NCBI GenBank assembly: GCA_949751835.1
Contig: CATKHK010000008.1
Span: 680,264 to 744,263 of the forward strand
Source of the DNA: Blepharisma japonicum
Taxonomy: Eukaryota > Ciliophora > Heterotrichea > Heterotrichida > Blepharismidae
Length of the DNA stretch: 64,000 nt
Direction: 5' to 3'
The notes beneath the pieces were generated by a model. The model was not told where the DNA came from. It saw nothing but the letters and a program-made list of their open reading frames with translations, and ran no database searches. Of the stretch, positions 54,050 through 63,881 are shown in pieces (positions within the stretch are counted from its first letter, which is position 1; each line of letters starts with the position of its first letter). Both the position numbers and the translations under genes were made by a program.

Positions 54050-55157
54050 CATAGTACTCATGGTACACACTATGGCACAGTTGCAACATCTTATGGACAT
54101 ATGTAGCACTTGAGCCGAAAAGTACACCCTGAAAATAAATCAACTGAAATCACTAGTAGCTGACTATTCACTGAAACCCACTAGGGTTACTGTTGTTATA
54201 GATGGAGTGCAGTTGAAACAAGTGAAGCAATTCAAGTATCTTGGTAAGGTAGTTGGAACTTCAAAAAAAAACTGCAGATACAAGAGCAACACTTGAACGG
54301 ATTAAATCAGCTAGTAGAGCAGTAAGAGTTTTATTAAGTGGATTGGGGTGCCTGCCAGTAGATAAAAAAATCGGCAGTAGCTGAAGCATGTATAACAACT
54401 GTAGCTACATATGCTAAGGAGTGTGTGCAACATGAACTGGGTGGTGCAGCACTGAAATTAGCAGAGAACGAAAGAATGAAACTATCTAGACTGATTCTCC
54501 ATGCCCCAACAGGTACTGCACGAGAGGCTTCATTGTTGGATCTAAAATGAATAACAATAGTGAACCGTATCAGGATGCGTCTACTCAAGTTTAGGAGAAG
54601 GGTGTACACCAGTCGGACCAACAGACTGTACTAATTAGGAATATAAATGCTAATGAACTGCTCCCATGGGATAAAAGGTGTCAGGATGCCTGGCACTATT
54701 GGGCCTAGATGAGCATCAAGTATATGGAGGACTTGGCAAGGCATTGGAGAAGGAGTGAAAAGCTGTTGTAACAGGTGCTGCAAGGAAATTAAATATGGCT
54801 GAATCAGTGCACAGACTGAAAAATGAAACCGAAAAAACGACAAAACTGTATCGATCACTCTTGGAAAGAAGTGACTGTGTCTAAACCAACTTTTATTATA
54901 GTAGTACTAACAATTGATGTGCAATTGGAGCAATATATAGGCTCAGAGCAGGTTTCAATTACTGTAATGCTAATGCTAAGCTGATATACCTGGTGCAAGA
55001 TGATCTCTGCATTTACTGTGGAGTGGCTGAAATGGAAGAACATGCATTGACAGCATGTGCACGGTATTCTTAACACAGGATGGAATTACAGGATGCGCTA
55101 AAATGGCTAGGTATTGATTGGAATGCTATTGGTCTGATGCATGCTACACTATATGGA
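54050..55157 (+). mobile_element. Degenerate, 5'-truncated LINE-type reverse transcriptase remnant
   Basis: About 1.1 kb with plus-strand coding remnants in shifting frames. They run in the order of a non-LTR retrotransposon ORF2 C-terminal half. A post-catalytic RT segment reads L-Q-H-L-M-D-I-C-S-T-W-A-E-K-Y-T-L-K-I-N-Q. Then comes F-K-Y-L-G-K-V-V-G, a thumb-like part with A-P-T-G-T-A-R-E-A-S-L-L-D-L-K-W, and a terminal zinc-binding motif (C-I-Y-C-G-V-A-E-M-E-E-H-A-L-T-A-C). The catalytic YADD box is upstream of the break and absent. At least three frameshifts and several TAA/TAG stops make it a dead copy. Two of its conserved Trp positions are TGA, so the element evolved under the host's code. 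Confidence 0.75.
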
Positions 55158-55238
55158 TACTCTGTACAAACTCTATGTTGATCATATTTATTATTTGATA
55201 AAGCTTTATTAGAAGAGATTTTAATAATTTTTATCTAA
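55158..55238 (+). repeat. Spacer module C, copy 8, right fragment
   Basis: Resumes at tactctgtacaaactc and runs to the K8 stop. It is the continuation of the fragment ending at 54,049. Confidence 0.7.
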
Positions 55239-56131
55239 AACACTCGGCAATTATATTTAGAAACTGTTTTTCTTTCCAGAGACTTTTTGTCTAAGCTAAA
55301 CTCATAATAAATATTATCCATTTCTCTTTTATTATCCAGATGCCATTGGGTTTCTCTTACATAAATATAATTATTATAGCATGTTCATGACTTTACGCAA
55401 TAATTATATACTATATTATTTTCTCTAATGATTTTCCATATATAAGGGTTTTTATATTCACTTTCAAAAATATATCATTGAGATAGATAATAAAGATTCG
55501 TTTTTCCTGGAATTAATATAAGTATGAAACCTCCATTTAATAATTCCACTTTTGAATAGCTATTTGAATAGAAATCATAAACATATATATCCAAAGACGA
55601 TCACCTTAAAATTAATTTTTCTTCAAAGCAGCAGATACTTGAGCAGTTATAATGTTCGAGTTTTTTTGGAAATGTAGCTAATATGGTATTTTTACCGTTA
55701 AGTAAATTATGTTTTCACAAAAGTGGGTTGTAAAACTTTCCAAATTGACAAAAAATATAAATTGAATTCTTTCAATAAGCAGCTCCATATATTTTACCAT
55801 GGTATTCATCATTCTTAAATCTAGGATTATGTAAGTATAAGTATACAAATTTTCGTATTTTTAATGTCCAACAATCCATGATGCAAGCAATGCTTTCATT
55901 CTTAAAGATTGTGTCAAAAAGTAGAAATTCATTATTTGGCAGCTGAATTGTATTAGGATAATCAAATTCTTTGTCTTTAGGGCAAATGAGATCTCATAAG
56001 TCTTCAACTTCAGTTTCTACATCTAGTCTATGAATTTTCATATTCTTTTTAAAATCTCTAATTGATATGTTAAATAAATGCTTGTCTTGGGGGATTTTCT
56101 CTTCTGGTTCTATAAGTTTAAGTTTAATCAT
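55235..56131 (-). CDS. Kelch-like array protein K8
   Basis: ATG 56131 to TAG 55235, 298 residues, intact. It has several private changes: L-R-W-S-S-L-D-I-Y in place of L-G-L-S-x-x-D-I, L-S-Q-W-Y-I-F instead of L-S-H-R-Y-I-F, and I-F-C-Q for I-F-G-Q. It faces K9 head-to-head with 133 bp between the two ATGs, so the two may share a promoter region. Confidence 0.6.
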
Positions 56132-56264
56132 ATTTATTATAAAAATATTAAGAATTAAAAATCATGAACAATTTTAATTTGAAGAAATATTACAGAATAG
56201 AAAAGCTTATTAGCCAAGTTTCTTTGCTTGGGTATAATAAAAATATTAAATCATTATAATAAAT

Positions 56265-57155
56265 ATGATTAAGCTTAAACTTATAAAACCAGAAGAGACA
56301 ATGCATCAAGACAAGTATTTATTTAGCTTATCAATTGATGATTTTAGAAGGAATAAGAAATTTCATAGACTAGATGTTAAAACAATGGTTGAAGACGTAT
56401 GAGATCTCAGTTTTCTTAAAGACAAAGAATTTAATGATCCTTATATAGCACAGCTGCCAAATAATGAATTGCTAGTTTTTGGAACATCCTGAGAAAAAAA
56501 AATTGCTTGTATCATTGATTGCTCAACATTAAAAATACGAAAACTATTAAACTGAAATCATCATCGATCCCAGATTCTGGGGATTTATTGCAATATACTT
56601 GGGATTTCTTACAGAAAGAATTCAATCTATATTTTTGGCCAATTTTGAAAATATTCCTACCCGCTTTTGTGAAATTATAATTTACTTAACGGGAAATATG
56701 CCATATTAGCTAACTTTCCTATAAAGCTCGAACCTTTTTACTATTATAGTATCTGCTTTGAAGAAAAATTAATTTTAGGGCTATCATATCGCTATATCTA
56801 TGTTTATGATTTCTATTCGAATAGCTATTCACAAGTTGAAGTATCTGATAACTTTGAAGAAAAATATATATTGATTCCAGGAAAAACAAATCTTTATTAT
56901 ATATCTGTTAGATATATTTTTGAAAGCGGGCATAAAAACCCTTATTTATGGAAAAAGATCGGAAAAGTTAATCTAGAAAATACGAGATGCATAAAGTCAT
57001 GAGCATGCTACAACGACTATATATTTATAAGAGAAGCCAAAATAGATTTATATAATACAAAAAGAAGTATAGATAATATTTATTATGAATTTAGTTTAGC
57101 CAAGAAGTCTCTAAAAAGAAAAAAAATTTCTAAAAATAATTGCCGAGTGTTTTAG
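56265..57155 (+). CDS. Kelch-like array protein K9 (inverted copy)
   Basis: ATG 56265 to TAG 57155, 296 residues, intact with TGA as Trp. It is the only plus-strand member and the most diverged, with L-L-N-W-N-H-H-R in place of V-Y-L-Y-L-H. The blade motifs I/A-Q-L-P-N-N-E-L-L, K-N-S-I-Y-I-F-G-Q, I-C-F-E-E-K-L-I-L-G and G-K-T-N-L-Y-Y-I-S remain. Downstream it is followed by inverted module C and B remnants. Confidence 0.65.
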
Positions 57156-57159
57156 ATAA

Positions 57160-57640
57160 AATTATAAGAATCTCTTATAATAAAGCGTTATCAATCAATA
57201 AATATGATCAATATAGAGTTTGAGCAGGTAGTTAATAGTTGATTAATGCTATTACTAAGCCTTCTAGGAGGCCTTCCTTAGTTGAGTCTCTTGTATTTCT
57301 TTCAATTTTCTATATATTCTTCAAGAATTCCTTCCTCAATCAACTCCTCTTCAAATTGAAATACATTTCTTTTAATATTCCTTAATTTTTCATCAAAATT
57401 CGTAAATTAATCTTTGTAATAAAATCTACTTGTTTGAACCTCTCTGGTTCTCATTTTGCAATTGTTTGGAGTTTTAATGCACCAGCAGCATTCAATAATG
57501 AGGTGCCACATCCAAATATTTTTCTCCAATTACATCTCTAAGTCTATATATAAAATCTTTTCTTTCCATTGAAATCTTCTTCTGTTTCTTTAACTTTACA
57601 TCTCTTACATAAATCATTTGCATTTTAATTATTCTTAATT
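57160..57640 (-). repeat. Inverted module C remnant and module B downstream of K9
   Basis: On the minus strand, module B begins near 57,640. It reads N-D-L-C-K-R-C-K-V-K-E-T-E-E-D-F-N-G before a stop, then the E-E-E-L-I-E-E-G-I-L-E-E-Y-I-E-N part. A short inverted piece of module C lies next to the K9 stop. Confidence 0.6.
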
Positions 57641-57831
57641 ATGTAGTTTCTAACTTTTACAGGTGCTATTCCATATCGTCATTGTGCTTTAATTCTAGTT
57701 TCTTCTAAAAAATTCAAATTAAATTTTCAGAATAAAGCTTTTTCATATTTCTTTCTTTTATCGAAAATTATTCTTTGAAATTATAAAAATGTTTAAGTGT
57801 GTGTTTATTAAAAGTGCATTTCAAATTTTCT

Positions 57832-58140
57832 TTAATAGTCATTTATTATATTTTTGACTTTTTTGTGTCAATCTTTATCATTTCATCTGATATTTATCCT
57901 ATCTCTTTCAAATGGAGGTACTAGTTGATATTTGTCTAATAGCTTCGTTAAAAATCTCATAGTTTCTGTCTTTCGAGGATCAATATTAAAAAATGCTTTG
58001 CAACCTCATTATTTTTTGGCAGATCATACGTTTTCTTTATAGACCATAAAGACATTATATCCATATGCTACTCTATTGATGGAATTCCTAAATATAAAAA
58101 GATAGGTTGTATTGGTGTATCTCTATAAACATTGCAAATC
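57832..58140 (-). pseudogene. Decayed coding fragment of unknown protein
   Basis: On the minus strand, coherent peptide segments appear in order: V-Y-R-D-T-P-I-Q-P-I-F-L-Y-L-G-I-P-S-I; after a frameshift, R-V-A-Y-G-Y-N-V-F-M-V-Y-K-E-N-V-W; after a TAA, C-K-A-F-F-N-I-D-P-R-K-T-E-T-M-R-F-L; and finally W-N-D-K-D-W-H-K-K-V before TAA 57832. One frameshift and one stop make it a pseudogene. TGA falls at three Trp positions. The family was not recognised. Confidence 0.45.
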
Positions 58141-58530
58141 TTCTAATAATCATATTAAAATTTAGTCTGAATATTCTCGATCAAACAATTACTCCTGTTT
58201 CTCGAGCAGGTTTCTACTCCATATGTGCATCTAGGGATAAATATACCTCGAAACAGTTAACTAATATTTACTAGGGATGTGCAGAATTTTATTTGTATTT
58301 TGCATTAGGAAACAGCTCATGCTTATTGCTTTGATTTTTAGATATGTAAAATGGGCATGGTCTAGCAAATCCTATTAAATACAATACAATAGTTATCACG
58401 TTGGCATTAATATTCGAGCTCACGTTGTATTAAAACTATTTATCTGAACATTGGCTTATCTATATTTGTTTATTTGCTATTACATTTAAACACAATAATT
58501 TTCTCAAATAATCCGTTATATATATTATAC
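58141..58530. other. Intergenic region upstream of the B-box/kelch gene
   Basis: About 390 bp with no coding fragment or RNA gene recognised. The in-frame upstream ATG at 58474 lies here. Confidence 0.45.
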
Positions 58531-60345
58531 ATGGAAAGCAAGCAATGCTCAGAGCCAGGCTGCATTCATGAAGTTGAGTATGCTTGCCAATGCACTTCTC
58601 CTGAGACTTACTCCTGTGAAATGCATTTTGGTAAACACTTAAAATTGCCTAATAACCCTCATACCTTTTCTTCTATTTTTATCGAACCTTGCGGAGAAAC
58701 AAAAGCAGCAATTTTTGCATTTCTTACAAAAGAAAAGTCAAAGCATATCAAATTAAAAAGTAAAATTTTAGCTTCATTCAGCCAGCGTCTTATTAATTCA
58801 GAAAACGATTTAAGAGAGCTCTTAAGAAATTTGGATTCTTCTTCAGAAGAAATTAATAACTATTTATCAAAACTTTCTCAGACCAAAAAATTATTAAAGT
58901 CAGAACAAGACCCATTTTTAAGACTATTGAGTTTACAGCCTGATGAAGCTATTAAAAATATAAAAATAATAATTCCGGACAATCCAGATTGATATAGCAA
59001 CATTAAGCTATTTTGCGGGTTTAACGAAAAAATCGAAAAAATGCTTGAATGCTTTATTAAAGACAAATTTGAGGCTTATCAAGATAAAAGATTTAAGAAG
59101 ATTGAAAGCACATTAAAAAAACACAATGAAGCCATCAGTATAACAAATAATGAGTTAGCAAATGTAAAGGATGATATTTTAGCCATCATAAATGAGAATA
59201 AAAAGAGAAAATTAGAATTTGAACTTTGAAAAGAGAAATTAAAGATAAAAACCGAAAAAGATACAAATATATTTAATTCCCAAGCCATGAGCATTACTCA
59301 AGACCTTAATCTCAAAGTAGAAAAAGATGCAAACTTGCTTAATTCCCAAATAATAAGTGCTATTCAATATTTCAGCCCCAAGACCAAAGAAACAAAAAGT
59401 ACAGAAAGAAAAAATGATATAAATATAACCCTACAAAATTTAAAAGATAAGACATCTGAGATTTTAAATAGGCCAAATTGTCCAGAGCTAGAAATGGATT
59501 TCAGAAAAACTTGCTCTTTATACAAGACCAGTCTAAATCCTTATGACCTTCCGCTAACTCAAGCCTATCAAGATTACATTAACACTTATCACCTAAAAAC
59601 GTCAATTTATAATATTATACATGAAATAGGCAACAAAAGTAATTTATTGATCTACAATACAGAAATCGAAAGCAAAGAAACTAAAATCTTTGACACTCCA
59701 GAGCCTTTAGATTGCACCACTTGTATAGCTCAACTTCCAAACGGTAATTTATTTTGTTATGGCAAATATCCAACTTCTGGGATTACATTAATAGTTGATA
59801 GAAATGGTTTAGTTCAGGAGCTGACATCTGGAACTCCTTGCGGCTCTTCATCAGCTATCTATTTCAGGAAAAGTATCTATTGTTTTGGAGGAAATAATGG
59901 TGATTGATTAAATCTTTCGGATAGATTTGATTTAGATGAAAATCGGTGAAATAAACTGACTCCAATGCCAAAACCTGATTGCTGCTGTAATAGCGTGATA
60001 TTTAATGGTCATATTTTGATTTCTGGAAGAATTAATAGAAATATTTTGAGATATTCAATTGATAACAACTCTTTTGCTTTGATCCCTTATGAATTTGCAT
60101 ATAGTAAAATAAAGATCATGATAAATGTAGAGAGATTGTTTTTGATTGAGTGCGAGAATGGATCAATTTATGAAAGTGAAATTGCAAACGATTCTGCTTG
60201 AAAACAAATTGCCAAGTCAACAATAAGTGCTAATCCTTGGCAAGTTTATTGTTTATACAACAAAGGAGCAGTATATATTGGCAGCGAGCGCGGAAAGTAT
60301 CATAAGTTTATTTTGAAAAAAAAAAGATTAGTTGCATTAAAATAA
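58531..60345 (+). CDS. B-box / coiled-coil / kelch-like protein
   Basis: ATG 58531 to TAA 60345, 604 residues with TGA as Trp; an in-frame ATG at 58474 would add 19 residues and is less likely. The N-terminus is a B-box-like zinc finger (C-S-E-P-G-C, C-Q-C, C-E-M-H, H). A long helical coiled-coil part spans about 60-300. The C-terminal ~220 residues are kelch-like: A-Q-L-P-N-G-N-L-F-C-Y-G, S-S-A-I-Y-F-R-K-S-I-Y-C-F-G-G, C-C-N-S-V-I-F-N-G-H-I-L-I-S-G and E-C-E-N-G-S-I-Y-E-S-E. Motif order matches the array proteins K1-K9, which lack the B-box and coil. It may be the complete ancestral-type gene; a ubiquitin or scaffold role is inferred only. Confidence 0.7.
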
Positions 60346-60752
60346 GCTAATTTAAGTAAAATTTCTGAGAATTCATGAATTATCCTTTAACGCAATCATG
60401 AAATTTAGCAAGTGCATTTAAAGTTAGCTATTTGTCAATATCATTTTAGTAAGGCAGCACCATTTTCCCTTGTATAAAAGACAAAGTCCAACTCGATATC
60501 AAAGCTTTAGCTTCAAACAACTTAGATATGCTTTTAAAATCGCTGCTGGAGTATAAACATCTAACATGATTGGCAGAGCAATTCGATAAATTCCATATGA
60601 TTTTCGATAAAATTTTTACGTGTTTGGATCGAGTTTTGTGCATATCCCGAATCCCGAAATTGATCAAGTTTCCAAATATCTATTCTAACGTAAAATGCAT
60701 ATATAAAAGAATAGAAAATGCTTTTTATATTTTCTTAAAATAGAATTATTTA
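60346..60752. other. Convergent intergenic region
   Basis: About 400 bp between two converging genes. A 73-codon minus-strand frame at 60446-60667 has no domain. No other feature was recognised. Confidence 0.5.
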
Positions 60753-62018
60753 TTACCCCTCTTGTCCATACATCTCCGTGAATTCCTGTTGCTTTCGTAA
60801 ACCTTGAGGAGAAACAGACGGTCTGATAATATTTAGATTTCTTAAAAAATCATCAACGTCTACCTCAGGAGGCCTGATAGTTCCAGCAGGGATATCAATA
60901 AGTGTCATTTCTCTAGCTCCAGGAGTTCTTGGGGCGCATGGACAATACTTGGTCTGTCCTGTAGTCACTACAGGCAAAAAGTGAGTGGCTATTTGACATT
61001 TTCTTACAGGTTCCAATAAAGCAGCTTTTACAATAGTAGCAATATCAGAGCCTGAGTAGCCTTCAGTTCTATTAGCAAGCTCATTGTAATTTGCCTCAGT
61101 CAGCTCATTTGGAGTATCTCCTATGTGCAGCTTGAACATCAAAGCACGGGCTGATGCTTCAGGCAAATTAATATAAAGACATCTTTCGAACTTTCTTCTG
61201 ATGGCAGGATCTAATTCCCAAGGAACATTGGTGGCACCGATTACTGAAATCTCTTCATTGTGCCCGATTCCTTGCATTTGCGCTAGTAAATCAGTTTTAA
61301 TCTTTCTTTTGACATCATTTTCTTCTTCACTTCTACTATTACTACACAGACTGTCAAATTCGTTAAAAAAAATAACAGCACGTCTACTAGCCCTTGCCAT
61401 CTCAAAGATAGAATTAACAAGTCTTTCGGACCCTCTCATGGACCTAATGACTAAAAAACTAGAAGAAACTGATAAAAAAGTCCTATTAGATTCGGTTGCA
61501 CATGCTTTGGCAATGAAGGACTTGCCATTACCTGGCGGACCGTGCAGCAAAATACCATTTCAAGGGTGACGTTTGCCAACGAAAAGTGCAGGAAACCGTG
61601 ATGGAAGAATGATGGCTTCTTGCAAGACTTGTTTGGCATTGGTGAGCCCTGCGATATCAGTCCACTTGATGTTAGGCTTTTCTATTGTGACAATCCCTTC
61701 AAGATCACTTCATTTGCCTTCTGTCTTAGGCTCCTCTGAGAAACCACCATTGAGAGCTAGCTGTTTCTTTTTTTCTTCATCCAAATAAACAGCAAGTTCT
61801 TCAGCTCTTCTCATGTACTCGTTAAGTCTTTCATAATAATTCTGTTTGTGGACAGGGTTGTGCTCATCTATATAGACATTACATTTATAAAGATGCATGA
61901 AGTACTTAATTGACTGTTTGTAAAGAGTGTAGGCTTCTTCGTAGTTGTTTTTGCGATCTTCATCACATGCTCGCATGGCTATATCAATACTTTTCCTTAG
62001 TAAACTTTCGGATGACAT
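60753..62018 (-). CDS. VPS4: VPS4-like AAA ATPase of ESCRT
   Basis: ATG 62018 to TAA 60753, 421 residues with TGA as Trp at two sites (G-K-W-S-D-L; H-P-W-N-G-I). An N-terminal MIT domain (about 1-80) is followed by one AAA module. Its Walker A is G-P-P-G-N-G-K-S, Walker [10 protein letters not shown], and sensor I and the arginine-finger region follow ([14 protein letters not shown]). The C-terminal helix ends [10 protein letters not shown], typical of VPS4. VPS4 disassembles ESCRT-III in endosomal sorting and membrane scission. The Walker B aspartate that usually precedes the catalytic Glu is Asn here; the Glu is kept. Confidence 0.88.
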
Positions 62019-62026
62019 TTAATTTA

Positions 62027-62225
62027 TATGGTAACATAATTTCTAACATATAAAACGAACGTTTTAAATTTAAAGAAACTAAAGAGAATTTAATTAAAAA
62101 ATAAGAAACTCAGCATTAAAGATGCTCCAGAGTGGGTAGGAATAATCAAAGATGAGATTGAGGAATTAGAATTTTAGGGCTAGAAATTAAATTTGTAGAA
62201 AGAAATGATAGACATAGGACTTTTT
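62027..62225. repeat. Direct repeat, left copy (VPS4 upstream region)
   Basis: Shares taaaacgaac, a gatgctc motif, a ttttagggcta motif and about 200 bp of overall order with 62,880-63,075. It includes the sequence directly 5' of the VPS4 start. Confidence 0.6.
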
Positions 62226-62660
62226 TTATTAATAAAATGAACTTGTATTTTTGGCACTTTAAATGGAGTTCTTTGAGAAATGGAGATTTGAGAGGAAGAT
62301 AAAGACTAATATATGAGGAAGAGAGAAATATAGAAATTTTGATGGAATAGATAGAGCTTATATAATAATTTGTAATTTGTTTAGATGATAGAGGAGTGAG
62401 GCTAGATTTTCATTCTATCAATGAAATTGGCAAAAAAAAATTGAAGTGAGAGAAATAAAAGGATTAAAATTCTCAAGAACTTCTATATCTATTAAGCTTC
62501 TTAAGTTATATCAGCATCTTGATTTATAGAGTATTGGATTTCTTTTCCTTAAGTATTTATACTAAAGATTTAAGTCAGAATATTTATTCAGTGCTGCTCT
62601 CATAATTACTTAGTTTATTAACTCCAAATTCTATACAAAAGGCTTTACCTATTATCTGGG

Positions 62661-62920
62661 TTAATGAAATGCTTTCTGCAATTTAGTATTAAAAAGTATA
62701 GAAAGAATGGAATTTCATTGGTCGAATTCTGAAATATGTCTTAATTTGAATCTTATATCACTGTGAGCCAAAAAACCGTAAGAATTCCACTCAGATTCCA
62801 TAGCACTTATTGGGCTATCCTGAGTAAAACCCATTACTTTAAAGATTTCTTTCGAATCTCTTCTATTGACATTTATGTAATATGGCCCACAATAGTTAAC
62901 AGATAAAACGAACTTTTAAA
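62661..62920 (-). pseudogene. Coding-like fragment, no start codon found
   Basis: A minus-strand frame open from a TAA at about 62,921 to TAA 62661 (about 85 codons, one TGA as Trp). It contains V-N-Y-C-G-P-Y-Y-I-N-V-N-R-R-D-S-K and S-A-M-E-S-E-W-N-S-Y-G-F-L-A-H-S-D. It looks protein-like but lacks a suitable ATG, and its 5' part lies in the direct repeat. It could be a truncated gene or a 3' exon whose upstream part is lost. Confidence 0.4.
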
Positions 62921-63075
62921 ATTCAAAGGAAGTGAATGAAATTAAATAAAAAATTAAGGGATTTAGCAATGAAGATGCTCAAGAAGTGTGTGCAGGAATC
63001 ATGAAAGATGGAATCAAAGGAATTATAATTTTAGGGCTAGAGAATAAAATTGTAGAAAAAAATGATAAGATATAA
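62880..63075. repeat. Direct repeat, right copy
   Basis: A diverged second copy of the VPS4-upstream sequence, about 850 bp from the first, with many substitutions and small indels. Confidence 0.6.
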
Positions 63076-63153
63076 GTTGTTTATATTAATAAAAAGAGGT
63101 TGTAATAGTGATTGTCGGATATATAGCTAATGGATACAATGCTTGCCAGTGAT

Positions 63154-63396
63154 AATTAAAGAAAAAATAATAAAATAATCAATAAGTATGCTAAAGAAGA
63201 TTGGGGTCGTATTGGGGAGCTTGATGAGCAGCTTACAAACGAAAAAGACAAAATCTGGGAAAAAATTGCCAATTCTTTATAGCGCTTTAATTATTCATAT
63301 CCTAGGATGGTCATGACTGGTTGCCTAAAAAAATCCCAGTCTAATTATTATTACACAGTCCAGAATAGAATATCAGCTCTATACCTTGAAGAATAA
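63154..63396 (+). pseudogene. Coding-like fragment interrupted by TAG
   Basis: A plus-strand frame reads K-Y-A-K-E-D-W-G-R-I-G-E-L-D-E-Q-L and ends in I-W-E-K-I-A-N-S-L before TAG 63280-63282. It then continues in frame Y-S-Y-P-R-M-V-M-T-G-C-L to TAA 63394-63396. No 15/16-nt intron would remove the TAG. The family is unknown. Confidence 0.35.
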
Positions 63397-63881
63397 TTAA
63401 TTGTTGCAAGCGTAAATTGCCATAAGAAGAAACTATCAATACCAATAAATTCTGGATAGTACAATAAAGCTAATTTAAACCCAAGATAATTTCTTTTTTA
63501 TTATCATAATTTTTAATTAATCAAATTGAATATAGCATTCAATAAGTAGAAGAATTTTTGCTTTTGCTTAACATATTTTGTTTTTCACGTTAGTAATTAT
63601 TTATTTCTATTATTAGCTGCACCTCATTAAGCTCAAGAGCTGGATTAATTAATATCGAATCAAAATTGAAGCTTTACCGATGATTTTGCAAATATTACAA
63701 ATAAAAGGGCTGAAATAAGTTCAACGATATTTTTTTAAAAATTATTGCATTAATACTGGGAGCTGCACTCAGGGCCCACGCCCTTAGAGACCATACACAC
63801 TAGAATCAAGCTAAGTTGAGAAGCCTAAGCAAAGCAGTCGGTATTAGCCGGTGTCCTAATTTATTTGGAAAAAAAAAATAA

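Larger units (their letters stand above)
44071..57640. repeat. Array of nine kelch-like genes with recurring spacer modules
   Basis: Nine homologous ~0.9-kb genes: K1-K8 on the minus strand and K9 on the plus strand. They lie among two repeated spacer modules. Module C (~280 bp) abuts the 3' end of the genes. It starts at ctacttcaggtctattttt and holds a decayed plus-strand frame. Module B (up to ~350 bp) lies 5' of some genes, with a different decayed frame. Spacers range from 120 to 1,644 bp because modules are lost, shortened or interrupted. The layout indicates repeated segmental duplication with later decay. Modules C and B are inverted after K9, so K9 was inverted together with its flanks. 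Confidence 0.85.
62019..63881. other. Long intergenic region with decayed fragments and repeats
   Basis: About 1.86 kb between VPS4 and the EF-hand gene. It holds a diverged direct repeat pair, two coding-like fragments and a G+C-richer stretch near the right end. The remainder is A+T-rich with nothing recognised. Confidence 0.5.

Noticed and set aside
44071-57640. CRISPR-like or satellite array
   Set aside because: Repeats are ~1-2 kb units with open reading frames, not short repeats with unique spacers; the host is a eukaryote.
60446-60667. 73-codon minus-strand frame downstream of VPS4
   Set aside because: No domain or homology recognised and it lies between two convergent genes; likely chance.
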